Shown here: in pieces, positions 22,691 to 34,775 of the stretch
Layout of the letters: the number at the start of each line of letters is the position of its first letter
Position numbering within the stretch: the stretch's first letter is position 1
NCBI RefSeq assembly: GCF_030272615.1
Contig: NC_081412.1
Location: forward strand, 542,206,335-542,270,334
Source of the DNA: Cryptomeria japonica
Lineage: Eukaryota > Streptophyta > Pinopsida > Cupressales > Cupressaceae
Direction of reading: 5' to 3'
DNA length: 64,000 bases
The notes under the pieces: model-generated
Database searches by the model: none
Seen by the model: the letters and a program-made list of their open reading frames with translations, nothing else
What the model was told of the DNA's origin: nothing
Program-made: the position numbers and the translations under genes

Positions 22691-25668
22691 TCAAGTCTTT
22701 GTCGGAGGGCTAGAAACCCCTAGCCTGTCTCTCAAATACTCAAATGATTCCTTAGACAGTGGTTTAGTGAATGTATCTACAATCTATTCTTTAGTGTTCA
22801 CATAAACCAATTTGACTTCCTTTGCTTCTACCTTGTCCTTCAGAAAGTTATACTTTCTTGAAATATGCTTAGTCTTAGAGTGAAATACTGGATTCTTAGA
22901 CATGTCAATGGCTGCAGAATTATCATAGTAGATAACTACCGGTTCACTACAATTTACCCTTATATCCTTCAACATTTGCTTCATCCACAAGACTTGAGTG
23001 CAATTAGTTGCCGGTGCAACATACTCAGCTTCTGCAATAGATAAAGAAATGCATGACTATTTTTTGTTGATCCATGAAACCAGTTTCTTTCCAAGAAAGA
23101 AAGCTCCACCAGAAGCACTCTTCCTATCATCAATATCTCCTGCCCAATCTGAGTCAGTATATGCACATAAAGTGAAATCATCGTTTTTAGAATACCATAA
23201 ACCATATTCAGTTGTTCCTTGCAAATACTGAAATATCCTCTTTACTACACATTCATTATTTTCTTTAGGATTACTTTGATATCTTAAAACAATACTTATT
23301 ACATTCATAATATCAGGTCTAGTCTGAGTTTGATATAACAGACCACCAATCATAGACTTATACCTTGTCGAATTTACTGGAGTAGAAGTATCCTTGATAG
23401 ATAGTTTCTCACTTGTCACCATAGGAGTACTTACCGGTTTGGAATTTTCCATACCAAACTTCTTCAATAATTCCCTCAGATACTTAGTTTCACAGATAAA
23501 AATGCCTTTGTCAGTTTGAATAATCTGCAAACCTAAGAAAAATTTCATCTCACCAATCATGGACATTTCAAATTCATTCTTCATGTTGTTAGCAAATTCC
23601 ATGCACAATTTATCTTCTCCTCCAAAAATGATATCATCAACAAATAATTCAATAATCAGAATATAATTCTCATTGATCTTATAATATAAATTACTATCAG
23701 CATTGCTTTTAGTAAAACCAAGCTTCAAAAGATATTTATCCAACATTGCATACCAAGCTCTAGGAGCCTGTTTCAAACCATATAAAGCTTTCTTCAATCT
23801 GCAAACCATATCTTTATTATTTGTGAGTGAAAATCCATTAGGTTGCTCAATGTAAACTTCTTCCTCAAGCTCACCATTCAAAAATGCACATTAAACATTC
23901 ATTTGATAAACCTTATAGTTCTTATAAGCTGCATAGGCAAGAAATATTCTAATAACTTCAATTCTAGCTACAGGTGCAAATGTCTCACCATAATCAATTC
24001 CTTCCATTTGATAATATCCTTTACAAACCAATCTAGCCTTGTTCCTTACAAATTGACCATCCTTGTTTAGTTATTCCTAAAAACCCATTTAGTTCCAATA
24101 ACATTCTTATTTTTAGGCCGGGGAATTAAAAACCAAGTTTCGTTCTTCTCTATCCGATCTAATTCATCTTCCATAGCCTTTAACCAATGTTTATCCTTAC
24201 AAGCTTCAATAATAGTTGTCGGTTCAACTTGAGAAATAAGACATAGCTCTTCATTTACCATTTTTCTTCTTCTCATAACTTCCTTGTTCCTATCTCCAAT
24301 AATTTGATCTTCAAAATGATTTAATCTTACATACCTTGGTGTCATTTGAACTTCAGGTTCACTACTCTGATCATCAGTCACAGTTGAATTTTCTGATTGT
24401 GTCACTGTAATTGTCTCAGCTTCCTGTACCAGTTGAGGCATTGTCGGTTTAGTTATGATCATTTCCACTGTTGGTTCCATGTCATATGATATAGAATGAT
24501 TTATGTATTGTTCATCCACTTTCACATTAGCACTCTTCATAATTTTCTGCAATCTTTTGTTATAACATCTATATGCTTTACTCTAAATTGAATAACCAAT
24601 AAATATCCCTTCATCACATCTAGGATCAAACTTTCCAATTGAATCATCTCTTTTTATATAGCATTTACTTCCAAAAATTCTGAAATATTTAACAGTAGGT
24701 GTATGTCCAAACCATAGTTCATAAGGGGTCTTACCGGTTTCACCTTTGATGTGAACTTTGTTGAATGTGTAGACTATTGTACTTACTGCTTCTCTCTAGT
24801 AGATATGAGGCAATTTGGCTTCCATCATCATAGATCTAATTGCATCCAAAATGGTTTTGTTCTTTCTTTCAACTACTCCATTTTGTTGAGGAGTCCTAGG
24901 TGTAGATAGTTGTCTCCTGATTCCATTTGTCTCACAATAACTGTTAAATTCATGAGAAGTGAACTCACCGCCATGATTCAATCTTAGACATTTGATTTTC
25001 AATCCAATTTCAGTTTCAACCTTCACTTTAAAGATCTTTAATTTCTCAAAAGCTTCAGACTTCTCCCTTAGAAAAGTCACCCACATCATTCTACAATAAT
25101 CATCAATAATCAACATGAAATACATATCACCTTGAAAGCTTCTAGTCCTTGTTGGACCACATAAGTCAGTGTGAATCAAATCAAGTACATCATTAGATTT
25201 ATCATGTATGCTTTTAAAATAACTTCTAACTTTCTTACCCAATTGACATTCCTTACATACCGGATTATGAGGCTTCATAATCTTAGGTATATCTCTGACT
25301 GCCTTAGTTGAACTGGTCTTAACAATACAATCAAAATTAACATGACATAACCTCTTATGCCATAGCCAACTCTTATCAATATGAGCAATTAAGCATGTCT
25401 TATTACCAGTGTTCAAGTGAAACATATTACTTCATGTCTGAATACCAGTTGTAATCTCCAAACCAGTCTTGTTAATGATTTTGCACTTTCTATCTTTAAA
25501 CTGAAGTTGAAAACCCTTATCAACCAATTGACCAACACTCAAAATATTATTCTTTAAACCTTCTATATAATAGACATTATCATTATTATGCTTGCCATCC
25601 AAAGAAATAATACCTCTACCTTTGATCATGCATGCCTTGTCATCTCCAAATCTGACTTGACCGTCATT
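22691..25668 (-). pseudogene. pol: Copia Pol: integrase, reverse transcriptase, RNase H (decayed)
   Basis: Integrase (25425-24600) has the zinc motif WLWHKRLCH...CKECQLG, a first catalytic Asp in HTDLCGP and a Glu in PQQNGVVERKN. The second Asp region reads LRLNHGGEF, where LRTDxGGEF is usual, so that Asp is Asn. RT (24110-23260) runs from KWVFRN through [10 protein letters not shown] to [11 protein letters not shown] (active-site Asp pair). RNase H (23205-22691) has [34 protein letters not shown] and DTFTKPLSKE. In-frame stops occur after GIQT, PHIY (TGG to TAG), GYSI, QMNV, INKK (CAG to TAG) and NTKE (CAG to TAG), and a one-base deletion lies near 24066. Dead copy. Confidence 0.88.
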
Positions 25669-26895
25669 CTATTCTTGCAAGGACAAAAAATTCCCTTTAT
25701 CTCCAATCATATGATGTGAGAATCCACTATCAATTAACCATTCATCCTTATCTTCAACTTTTAATGCCAGGGCATTTTCTTCATTTTTGATAGTCAGTTC
25801 TAGTTCATCTTCCTTCAAAGCACAGAACACCCATTCTTTTCCATTGCTGGATCCACTAGTAGAGTCTTTTGTCGATTCATCTCCAAAGTAATCAATTACT
25901 CCTTCCTCATCTGCTATGTAGCATTGTTTAATTTTCTTGAATCTATATTTGTTCTGGTTAGGCTTAAAATATTTCTTAACTCTTTCCTCAAACCTTGCAT
26001 TCCTTTCAGGACATCTAGACGCAAAATGACCAATCTTATTACATGCAAAATATTTAAAAGGTGCTTTTCCTTCATACTTACTTCCAGTTGGTCCCTTAGG
26101 TACTCTTTTAGAAAATAAGGCTTCAAGATGCTCAAGTTCTTCATCTTCTTTCCTCGTGTCTTCCAATTCTTTTGCATATAGGGCTTTCCAGTCACTTTTT
26201 TCAGTAGATGTTGATGGTGATGCATGAAAAGTAGGTTCAGACTTTACAGCTCCAGAAGATCCAAATTCTTCAAGCTCAAAAGTAGATAATTTCCCAATCA
26301 GAATGTCTCTATTAACTGAAGTGTTTGCCATTGTTCTTAACTCATTATTTACAATTTCCTTCATCTTGTAAGCCGGTGGAAGGGCTCTCAAAACTTTGGA
26401 AAATATTTCATCTTCACTTAGAAATCCTCCACAAAATTGAATTCCCATAAAAATCTCATTTACTCTTTCCATAAATACAACAATTCTTTCATTATCTTCC
26501 ATTTTCAAGTCTTCATATCTTACCCGGTAACCATCAAGTTTAGCAATTTTGACAGTAGGGTCACCTTCATTCAAATTTTGCAATTTGTCCCACATAACCT
26601 TAGCCGATGATTTATCAGTCAATCCCATGATCTGTTGATCAGTAAGTGCACACAAGAGGGCTTCTCTAGCTCTGCAATCATTTTCAATATTCTTATCCAA
26701 GTCTGTAGAAGTAGGATTGCCAGATGCCGGATCATAAGGTGTGTATCCTTTCTCAGTGATCTCCCAAATATCTTTGCCAAGACATCTAAGATGAGTCTCC
26801 ATTCAAATTTTCCATATCCCATAATTTGTTCCATCAAGCTTAGGGATTTCTCTTCTGAAAATAGTTGTCGGTGGATTAGAAGTGTTAATTTTCAT
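25669..26895 (-). pseudogene. gag: Copia Gag with protease start (one or two stops)
   Basis: The frame starts at 26895 (MKINTSNPPTTIF) and contains KLDGTNYGIWKI, an in-frame TGA at 26803-26805 where Arg is expected, and then a 377-codon open run. That run holds the UBN2-type capsid core (DKSSAKVMWDKLQ, YEDLKMEDNERI, VLRALPPAYK), a Gly/Ser linker, and a zinc knuckle KYFACNKIGHFASRC. The knuckle keeps CX4HX4C, but the first Cys is Tyr. It ends with the protease active site WLIDSGFSHHMIGDKG and a TAG stop at 25669. Apart from the first stop the frame is clean, the best-kept Copia Gag in the window. Confidence 0.85.
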
Positions 26896-26938
26896 AAGAT
26901 CTACCTCAAGAGACTAAGCTTCTGCAAAAGAGGACCAA

Positions 26939-26951
26939 AGCTCTTATACCA
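26939..26951 (-). promoter_or_regulatory. Primer-binding site, tRNA-Met type
   Basis: The minus strand reads TGGTATAAGAGCT two bases after the LTR end. It matches the Copia initiator tRNA-Met site TGGTATCAGAGC except at one place. Confidence 0.75.
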
Positions 26952-26953
26952 AT

Positions 26954-28225
26954 TGTTAGGATAACCGGTGAACAACTAAGAAGGGGTGGGGGGGGATGAA
27001 TCAGTTGTTAACAGATTATAACTTTTAATCCACAATACAACCTTAAAAAAATCAAGTACCGGTAAAGCACATACAGATGATGGTAGGAACAGATACCGAT
27101 AAACAATACAACTTAACAATTAACATATAATAAATGCAAAGAAACCATACCACATAACACCATGATTTGTACGTGGAAAACCCAGAAAGGGAAAAACCAC
27201 AGTGGGAAGCCTACCCATAGTTAGATGATACTTCTGCAGAAAGTATCTGATACAATGAGGGGCCTGCACATGCAGGAAGGTACACTTCCTAGAGCGTACT
27301 GCTCATTACAAAAGAGTCTCACTGACTATAGAGAGGCTACAACCATCTCAAGATAAATGGACAACAATCCAAGAGAGTGAACTGCCAGAAATAGTATCTA
27401 CCATGCTTGATTACAGTCCCAGTTAACTTAGTTCCAGAGGACTAAATCCTCATTTGAATCTAATCTGATCACCAATGATCAACCAAATCCTCTGCCTGAA
27501 TGATATTACAATATTCTCAAATTACATTCTGTGACCATGACCTTTTCATAACTATGATACTTTATAAAGAGTTTCTACCTCTTATTTATACAAACCCTAA
27601 GGCCTAAACCAATTAGGTCAGCCACCTAAAAGATATTACAATAAGATCACTACATAATTCCTTATTACAATGATATGCCATGTTGGATTAAGACCAAAAA
27701 AACAATAACAAATCCATAAATCATCTCAAAATGTATCAGTAACATGTAGAGTACATGTTAGCATGATATTGGTTCATAACCTAGATAGGTACCGGACCTA
27801 TTCTAGGTCCACCACGCCAAAGCAATGTCTTCAAGAGTTTGAAGCACAATCAAAGAACATCTTCAACATCCTAAAATCCATGAAGAAACTACACCAACAC
27901 CAATTATGCATCATGTCACGATTCGTCAATGAAAGCTCTATCGATAAAGCCTTAAACCAGTGTCGGTAAGGGTTTACCAGAGTGTATGATAGCATCTGAT
28001 TACCAAGCCAATATCAACTAACCAAACAATGTTCATGGAGCATATAACACATGAAATCAAACATGCTTCACTGATCCAAACATGTCGAAAGTGACCAACA
28101 GATAGTCTCTTCTGTCGGTAACACTAGATCGTCTACCGGTAACCAAAACCTGTATGCCGGTAATCAACCATAATGACTAGTATTGACATCAATGACAAAA
28201 AATCAATTCATCCATAATGTCAACA
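26954..28225 (-). repeat. 5' LTR (right) of Copia element in LINE
   Basis: 1272 bases, from TGTTAGGATAACCGG to ATGTCAACA, ending against the right TCTTT duplication. Compared with the left LTR it has a longer G tract (GGGGTGGGGGGGGATGAATC) and scattered transitions. Confidence 0.9.
27582..27590 (-). promoter_or_regulatory. TATA box of the 5' LTR promoter
   Basis: TATAAATAA on the minus strand, about 630 bases from the primer-side LTR end, at the same place as in the left LTR. Confidence 0.5.
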
Positions 28226-30450
28226 TCTTTTCATTATCATGGTATAATTTTTTGGGTAGAACTTTCTATAAATATCAATGAGATAGCCTAATCAGTGGAA
28301 TAAAGATTACTAACATAGTCGAGGTTGTCACTCATCAACAATTTGTAGATGATACAATGTTATTTGGCCAAGTTGATAGAAGAAAAGCAATCAAATTCAA
28401 GAAAATTATTAGAATATATTCTTTAGCTTCATGTCAACAAGTAAATCAAGAGAAATCATAGGTCTTCTTTTTTAATATGAAAATGAGGATAGAGCATCAA
28501 ATTCTTGCTTAGTTAAGCTTTAAGGAAGGGAATTGTCTTGTCTTTATCTAGGCCTACCCTTAGATAAGGGTTTAAAATCAACCAAAGTTTAGGATCCGAT
28601 GGGAGAAAGGATGGAGAGAAAAATGGAGTCCTAGAAGACAAAATGGCTCTCTTGGGTAGGTAGAATTATAATGTTGAAGATAGTTCTCTCAACTATCCCT
28701 ATTTATCTTATGTCTTGTTTATTCCTTTCAATAGGAGCCAACTTAAATTTAGTAAAGAAAATGAGATCCCTCTTTTGGGAAATAATGGTTGGAAAAAGAG
28801 TAATGGCCTTGATAGCTTGGGAAAAGATTTGTAAACCCAAATCCTTGGGGGGTGTTGGATTGAGGATCCAACTTTGGCAAAAAAAAACTATAAGAGCAAA
28901 ACTAGTATGGAAAACTTATGAGGACTCCAATTGGAAATAGGTAAGAATTCTAAAAGGGAAATATTTGGATGACATGAGCTTAGAAGGAATATTTAGAGTC
29001 CAAAACCCTCCAAAAGGTTCTAGGGTTTGGAATTTTATTTTTAAATTGCAGAAAACTCATCACAGATCAGATTTCATGGATTGTGAAGGATGTAGGTAAA
29101 GCACCCTTCTGGTCAAACTCATGGTGGTTACCCAGCTATTGACAAAGAGATGGGTTAGAAAAATCTTAAGTCTATTTTAGAAAACAGGTGAGGCTTTTTT
29201 GTGAGAGACTATATTGAAATGGAAATTGAGAATCATTCGATGGGTTGGAAATGGAAAAGCCTTGAAGAATTACTAGCAGATAGAGCAAAAATTAAAACTC
29301 TAATGGAAATAATTAAGAAGAGATCTTTAGTATTAGAAGAAGGATCTAATTCGATCATTTGGATAGGGGAAAATTCAGGAAGCTATAATTCTAGGGACGA
29401 CTATAATGCAATAGTTCAAAAATAAAATTTTGTGAAAACATGAAATCCCTGTATCTTTTTGTTGGGACAAAAGATGTCTTCCTAAAGCAGGGTATTTTGC
29501 TTGGACAACATTGCAAGGCAGAATTCTTACAGTAGAATGGTTTAATAAGATTGGCTATTTGGTACCATCAATGTTGTATGTGAAAATGAAGAATAATCTA
29601 CAAATCATATCTTCTTGGCATGTCCTTTCGCTTCCAAATGTTTGCAATGGTTATGCACCAAACTAGGACGGTTCTCTGCATTAGCAAATGATATTTTGAG
29701 TTTATTCAAAAAATTTCCTAATCTATATTATTCAAGCCTATTAAATTCATTATGGATCTCTTCAACTTCAGTTTTAATTTTGGAAATTTGGAAGGAAATA
29801 AACAAAAGAATTTTTCAAGGGAAAAAAAATGCCTTGGGAAAGTTTTATGAATAAACTTGAAATGGCTATTGTGGAAGTTGTGAATAGTATATTCTCATTC
29901 CATATGTCAAAAAACTCTCAATTTTCTTGTTGGGATAGAAAAATGAAAGGAAATTAATTTGGATTAAAATGCATCCCTTTTCTGGGAAAGGGGGTGAGGA
30001 AGATATTAAACAAAGAGCTTTGTCGGTTTGGATTCCACCAAAGGAAGGATAGTATAAATTAAGTTTTGATGGGGCATCTCGAGGTAATCCAGGGGCCTCT
30101 AGAGAAATATGCATAATTCACTCATCAAATGGAGTGATTGAAGCTAAACAAGCTATAGTTATACAAGAGGATACTAACAATGTTGCATAAATTCAAGCTG
30201 ATATTGAAGGTCTTGCTATTTGTAAGGAACTTGGCCTTAAAAAGTATAAGTTGAAGGAGATTCAACAATAATAATCAATGCTTTAAGAATTGGCATTACT
30301 TAAAAAAATTTAAGCCTTTACTATTAATCACATTTTTAGAGAAGCAAATGGAATGGCGGATCACTTAGCAAACAAGGGAGCAGAAGGCTTCAATGAGAAA
30401 TATATCAGACCTCCAAGTCTTTTGGAGATTAATTATCCAAAAAGAGAGTG
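28226..30450 (+). pseudogene. LINE ORF2, 3' part: RT catalytic box, thumb region and RNase H
   Basis: It continues the RT interrupted at 21073: VTHQQFVDDTMLFGQ near 28325-28375 carries the catalytic Asp pair, followed by QVNQEKS. Open stretches at 28671-28940 (IPIYLMSCLFLS, ALIAWEKICKPKSLGGVGLR) and 29201-29425 are the usual plant LINE C-terminal region, then the Cys-rich reader near 29600. RNase H begins LSFDGASRGNPGAS at about 30060 (first catalytic Asp) and ends with REANGMADHLANKGAEGF near 30340-30390. Stops and frame changes occur throughout. The RNase H suggests an L1 lineage typical of plants. Confidence 0.78.
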
Positions 30451-31338
30451 ATTCATTCTTTCTTACTACAGAATTTATAAATTTTTGCATCAATCGATAG
30501 ATTCAGTAATAACTATTTTGAAGAGATTCGAAAACAAGAAATACAGAATAAAAATTAGAACATCAGACCATTTATGAATTTATGTTTAGCTGATCCCAAC
30601 AATGGGATTTCAGAGCAGATAATGAAATTTTTTATGTTGTATCCAATGATTGGCATCTTAGGGTGAAAAGAAAATTGCTACAAAAATATAAGGTTTCCCT
30701 TTCAAAACTCAATAATCACCTTTTTTATTGGGATAATAAATCAAAATTAGCTAAAATAGTTTTAGTCAAAAAATCTTTTATAGATTTCGACTTAGATCAA
30801 GGAACACAGAAAATATATGGTGGATCACCTTTCAAAAATTAGATGTCATTGTCATGGGATGGAGTATTAAAGTTTTTTGTTAGAGGATGGATACAAATCT
30901 TCTAGCATAGTAGAAAATACCCTATCTAAATTGGCAGAGCTAGTAAAGAATTGAAGTCTTTTTCATTAAAAGCTTCTAAAATAGTAATTAATAGAAGTTG
31001 ATGGTAGATATAGAGCCTATTTACTTGGAGGATTCCACTAAGTTTGGTAATTAATTACTTTGTTAGAGTATTAAATAGAAAGGCCATGAATGACATATTG
31101 GCATCAGATGTTGTCATATTCTTTGATCTATGCTAAGTTTCAAGTGTCCTTTTGAGTCCTCAACAAGCTTTCACAAACATCATTCATCCTCTTTGTCTTC
31201 CAGTATACAAAGATAGTTTCTTTTTCTTAGGGATTCATCTTTGTGAATTGTCTTTGGTGATTTAAATGTGTTTGTAGGTGCCAGAAAGGAGCATAGATAA
31301 TGGATTCCCCAATTATGCTCCTCTCGTTAATAATGCAG
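30451..31338. other. Region with no assigned feature
   Basis: It may include the LINE 3' tail, but no poly(A) run or flanking duplication was found. All frames are closed. Near the right end (about 31280-31335) the plus strand reads VPERSIDNGFPNYAPLVNN just before the coding remnant at 31339, and may belong to it after a frameshift. The preceding TGTGTTTGTAG could be a splice acceptor, but this is speculative. Confidence 0.3.
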
Positions 31339-32031
31339 ATGGATTTTATTAGTGAAATCAAAGAAAAAAGAATGAAGGAGGTTCTCAATGAGTCTAACTT
31401 CGTCATTACCAGAGAAGTCAAAAAAAATTTGGGTGATGAATTAATTAGAACCAATCATAAGTATAGGGTTAACATGTAGATCTTAGCGATGTTCATTGCC
31501 ACCCTCCTCCATTTTGGGCTGCCAAAGAATAAAATAGATACATTATGCAGAAAAGTCTTCAAGCTAGATTTGCTAGGAGATTTGATTTATGCCCTAAAGA
31601 ACATTGATGAGAACTTGACAATTTTGATGCCTCTGGACTACAATGTTACAATCAGAAATGAAAAACTACCACCTAGGTTTCCCATTTTATACTTTGAGGA
31701 TGAGAAACGTTTCAAAGAAAGGGAATTCATAATAAAGGAGAATGCTAATTTCTTTTGGGCCCTATTTCAGTTGAAAAAAATTACTAAAGAAAATTGGATT
31801 AAGAACTATCTTGAATTTCATGGTTTATCAAAATTCGCTCATGCAGAAAGGTCGGCAGACTAGGAATTAGAACTTAAAGATGTCATGACTTATGGGGGTC
31901 CAGAACTAGTGGAAGTGATTGATTGCTTCCCAAAACCAGAGGAACGGGTTTGGACTAGCAAATGGATTCCAATGATTGTCAAATGGGTGGACACTTAGAA
32001 TTCTCCAGGACCTTCTTCACCTGCTAAGTGA
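31339..32031 (+). pseudogene. Unrecognised protein remnant, 231 codons with three amber stops
   Basis: From the ATG at 31339 one frame stays protein-like to the TGA at 32029-32031, broken only by TAG codons near 31477, at 31861 and at 31996. The product is charged and soluble, with segments such as ITREVKKNLGDELIRTNHKY, FGLPKNKIDTLCRKVFKLD and PPRFPILYFEDEKRFKE, and with no signal peptide, membrane helix or known catalytic motif. Restriction of the stops to TAG fits decay of CAG or TGG. I do not recognise the family. It may be a host gene fragment or cargo of an element. It lies just left of the 32659 Copia insertion. Confidence 0.45.
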
Positions 32032-32653
32032 TTCTCCAACATAATAGAGGCAATACATGGCTAGGTTAGGTTATAATGTTTTTTCTTCTAATATTTTTAG
32101 TCTAGTTAGAAATAGTTTTCTGGTTAAGCGAAAGACTTTGTTTTTTTAAGATTTTTTTTCGTTTATGTCATAAATGATTTCTATGATAAATCGAATATCT
32201 TTAAATTAGGGTATATTTCATCAGACGGGTAATATATTTAATTATGTATTTGCAACAATTATATATAATATTATTAGCCTCGGCCCTTTAATGATCAAAA
32301 TTACTTTGGTAATTAATATTATTTACTTGGATAAATTAGGAAATAAGAGAACACATCATCTCCTTGATTGATCTGAGCACATGCCACCTCCATCTCTTTC
32401 AACTCTTTATCTAATGATAACAGTGTCATATATTTCTCATTAGTATGAGTTCACTTAACACTGGTGCTCTTAAAATTGAGTTAGTCCTCTATTTCACTAC
32501 TCTCCTTTCGGACACTTGTCACTATAACTTGTGTATCCTAGAGCTTATATATTGTAAGCCATTTCCTCATTTTACACATCTAAAATATATATTTTGGAAT
32601 TCTATCAAATTATTATATTTTTTACTATTGAATTTATACCGTTGTAATGCTAT
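32032..32653. other. AT-rich spacer, no supported feature
   Basis: There is no coding motif on either strand. The plus frame at 32445-32687 (80 codons) runs into the LTR and is accidental. The next bases, CTTTA at 32654-32658, are the left target duplication of the Copia element. Confidence 0.35.
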
Positions 32654-32658
32654 CTTTA

Positions 32659-33750
32659 TGTTGGCATTGCATGAAGATTGCATTTAAGAAGTATAGTGTT
32701 GTGATTGATGTCAATAGCAACTGGTAATGAATTAGTATAGAAACCGGTAATGAAGCAAGTATTGCAACCGATGATGATGCATTGAAGATCAATCAGTAAC
32801 CCTAACCAGTTGAGAAGCAAAACCCTAACCGATGAAGCTTGGAGATCGGTTGTGATGATCTATGACCGAATGATGATCAATGATGAAGATGTCACATAAG
32901 AATATTTCACATGATGAGTTTTGAAATGGATTGGCACATAAGAGATAATCGTTTACCTTGGGAATGAGCAATTATGTAGTATGAAGTGACAAATGTGTGA
33001 TGAGTTACAAGATTCAAAGTGCAGTGATCCAAGAGCAGTTGTAGATGCCTAGAAGAATGTAATGTTGATTGCATATAATCTAACGGTCAAGATTCAACTG
33101 ATATGTTTGTAATCTCTATGAGATTTGTAGGGTTTGTGTTGTGTTACCGACCTAATGTATTTTCTTATAAGGTCGATGATTTGTTTCAATGTAGTGTTGG
33201 AAATTTGGTTAAGTGTGGAAGTGATTGTTGTCAAACCAGGAGGTGTGTCTGTAGAATGTTGTGAAGGCAGATAGGAGTGATAAAGGATCTGATTCAGCAA
33301 GGAAGTGTTATTTCCAGATCAATCAAGAACACGTTCTTCTCTAACCATTACAACAGTTAAATCCCTTAATCGGGTAAGCTTCAATAGGCTTGTTGTTAGA
33401 ATCCTCTAACCAAGTGATCCATTAGCTTGGATTTCAAATCCTCCATTGAGGTTACCTTTAACAGGGTACTACCTTTAATAGGGTATTTGTAGTCAATCCC
33501 TTAATCGAGTGGTCCTTAACTGGATTTGTTCGTAACAGGACATTATTGTATAAGCTTCTAAAAAGGCTTGGCTCCTAACAGGGCGAACTTCAGAAGAGTT
33601 CAAAATACTTGTGGGTATTCATCCCCTCCATGGTTTTTCCCATTTGGGCTTCCACATGAAAAATCATTGTGTCAAGTGGTGAATGATTTTGTGGATGTGT
33701 TTTTGATATGGTTGATTTGAATGACTGGTAAATCTGCATAGATATATTTG
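32659..33750 (+). repeat. 5' LTR, first part, of nested Copia element
   Basis: It starts TGTTGGCATTGCATG, similar to the outer LTR start of the gag-only Copia element. From 33328 on it is colinear with the 3' LTR from 46670. The last five bases ATTTG (33746-33750) are one copy of the Gypsy target duplication. The LTR resumes at 41520. Several CCCTTAA/TTAAGGG-type units at 33360-33560 are shared with the solo LTR. Confidence 0.88.
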
Positions 33751-34125
33751 TGTAAAGCGGAAAATCGCGATCGAACCCTAGTTGTTCTCCCCTCTTCCAA
33801 CTCCGAGGAGAGAGAAGGGAGGTTCGCTAGGATTCGATGGTTTTCACTTAGGGGAGAGACATTACATTCAAAAGAGGGGTTGAAACCCACAAGATCCAAT
33901 CCCACGCAATGCAAGATTGGATGCTAAATGTGTTTCAAGGGTTAAGACAGCAAGGCTACCCTCTGTTGTAAAGAATATTGATAGGAGAATTAAGCTAAGC
34001 ATGCATAGAAAGTGATAAAGATTCGCTTATAAACTGAGATAGGAATATAGTATGAAGCTGCGAACATGGAATTAGCAGTAAAATGTCGATACGGCGCTGT
34101 CCTGCAAATTTGAGCAAAAGTCGTC

Positions 34126-34153
34126 GGGACGATGGCGCCCGGCGCCACGGTCC
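34126..34153. repeat. GC-rich palindrome in LTR
   Basis: GGGACGATGGCGCC and GGCGCCACGGTCC form a near-perfect stem with almost no loop in an AT-rich context. Copies occur at 40666-40693 (other LTR) and, as variants, at 39246-39277 and 39869-39897 in the leader. Confidence 0.75.
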
Positions 34154-34616
34154 TCCGAAAAATTTGCGAGACGAAGGGGGATCTGTTCGTCTCTGCACAA
34201 GGATTCCAAATCTTCAATTTCAGCCGCGTACCTGCAACCTACACACAGAAAAGCGAAGACGATTGGGGGGTTAGGGATTAGGGGTTTGCCTTTAGGTCAA
34301 ACCCCGGTTTTGGAATTAACCAAGAAATGAGCAAGAGCTGTAAATGTAAATGACTGTAAAACAAGTACTAATACCTTGTTCTAAGGATGTTGGTATCCTT
34401 ATGTGTGAAGGTTTAGATGTTGTATGTTGTATGTTGTATGTAACATGTAGTATATGATCTCCTCTTCAATGGTTGAATCCTTGTCTTGAATGCAACACTT
34501 AGCCTTGAATGGAGACTTGAAATAATCAATTGCTTGAAGGAATGCTTGAATCCTTGAATGCTTGAGTATAATTTCCACGCCTTTTCCATCATGTAGAATG
34601 AAAGAGGAAAATGTAG

Positions 34617-34624
34617 TTTATATA
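34617..34624 (-). promoter_or_regulatory. TATA box in left Gypsy LTR
   Basis: The minus strand reads TATATAAA, repeated at 41155-41162 in the 5' LTR. Confidence 0.5.
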
Positions 34625-34746
34625 CTTGTCATTTAGGGCTGATAGACTGATTTTCCCGACCTTAGGCTGACCAGGAAAGTTAATTTCCAAATTGCAAACA
34701 AAAAGACCCGAGACCCCTTAGGAGACCGGGCCCAAAATAGGACCCA

Positions 34747-34775
34747 GGGACCAGGGCGCTGGGCGCTCTGGTCCC
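34747..34775. repeat. Second GC-rich palindrome in LTR (single copy)
   Basis: GGGACCAG ... CTGGTCCC with inner GGCGC/GCGCT forms a 29-base stem-loop. On the element strand it lies upstream of the TATA box, in U3. The right LTR has this hairpin plus a variant copy (41285-41343). Confidence 0.7.

Larger units (their letters stand above)
21074..28225 (-). mobile_element. Near-complete Ty1/Copia element inserted in LINE reverse transcriptase
   Basis: LTRs at 21074-22354 and 26954-28225 both run TGTTAGGATAACC... to ...(T)AACA/CAACA. They are flanked by identical 5-base duplications TCTTT (21069-21073 and 28226-28230). The minus-strand order is 5' LTR (right), tRNA-Met primer site, gag, protease, integrase, RT, RNase H, polypurine tract, 3' LTR (left). 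The integrase-before-RT order defines Copia. The coding frame is closed by about eight nonsense codons and one frameshift, most of the stops explained by C-to-T change. The LTRs differ by scattered substitutions and a few indels, so the insertion is not recent, but it is among the best preserved here. Confidence 0.92.
16990..30450 (+). mobile_element. L1-type LINE, decayed, split by a Copia element
   Basis: Reading plus: ORF1 with a DUF4283 domain (from about 17000), an APE-type endonuclease (from 19139), reverse transcriptase (about 20240-21073 and from 28226) and RNase H (about 30050-30420). This is the gene order of plant L1 elements. Removing the 7152-base Copia insertion and one TCTTT copy restores QGDPISPFLF-like RT continuity. 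Net length is about 6.3 kb. Multiple stops and frameshifts show an inactive copy older than the Copia insertion. I cannot place the 5' end or a poly(A) tail, so the outer limits are approximate. Confidence 0.8.

Noticed and set aside
31260-31285. Possible splice acceptor before VPERSIDNGF
   Set aside because: One TTTGTAG-like site without a matching donor or exon support is not evidence of an intron.
33990-34217. Short frame (starts MKIWNPCAETNR) found again at 40530-40757
   Set aside because: Its apparent conservation is only because the two LTRs are copies of each other.
34747-34775. GC-rich hairpin as a bacterial-type terminator
   Set aside because: The setting is a plant retroelement LTR, with no following T run in the right sense and copies in leader and U3.
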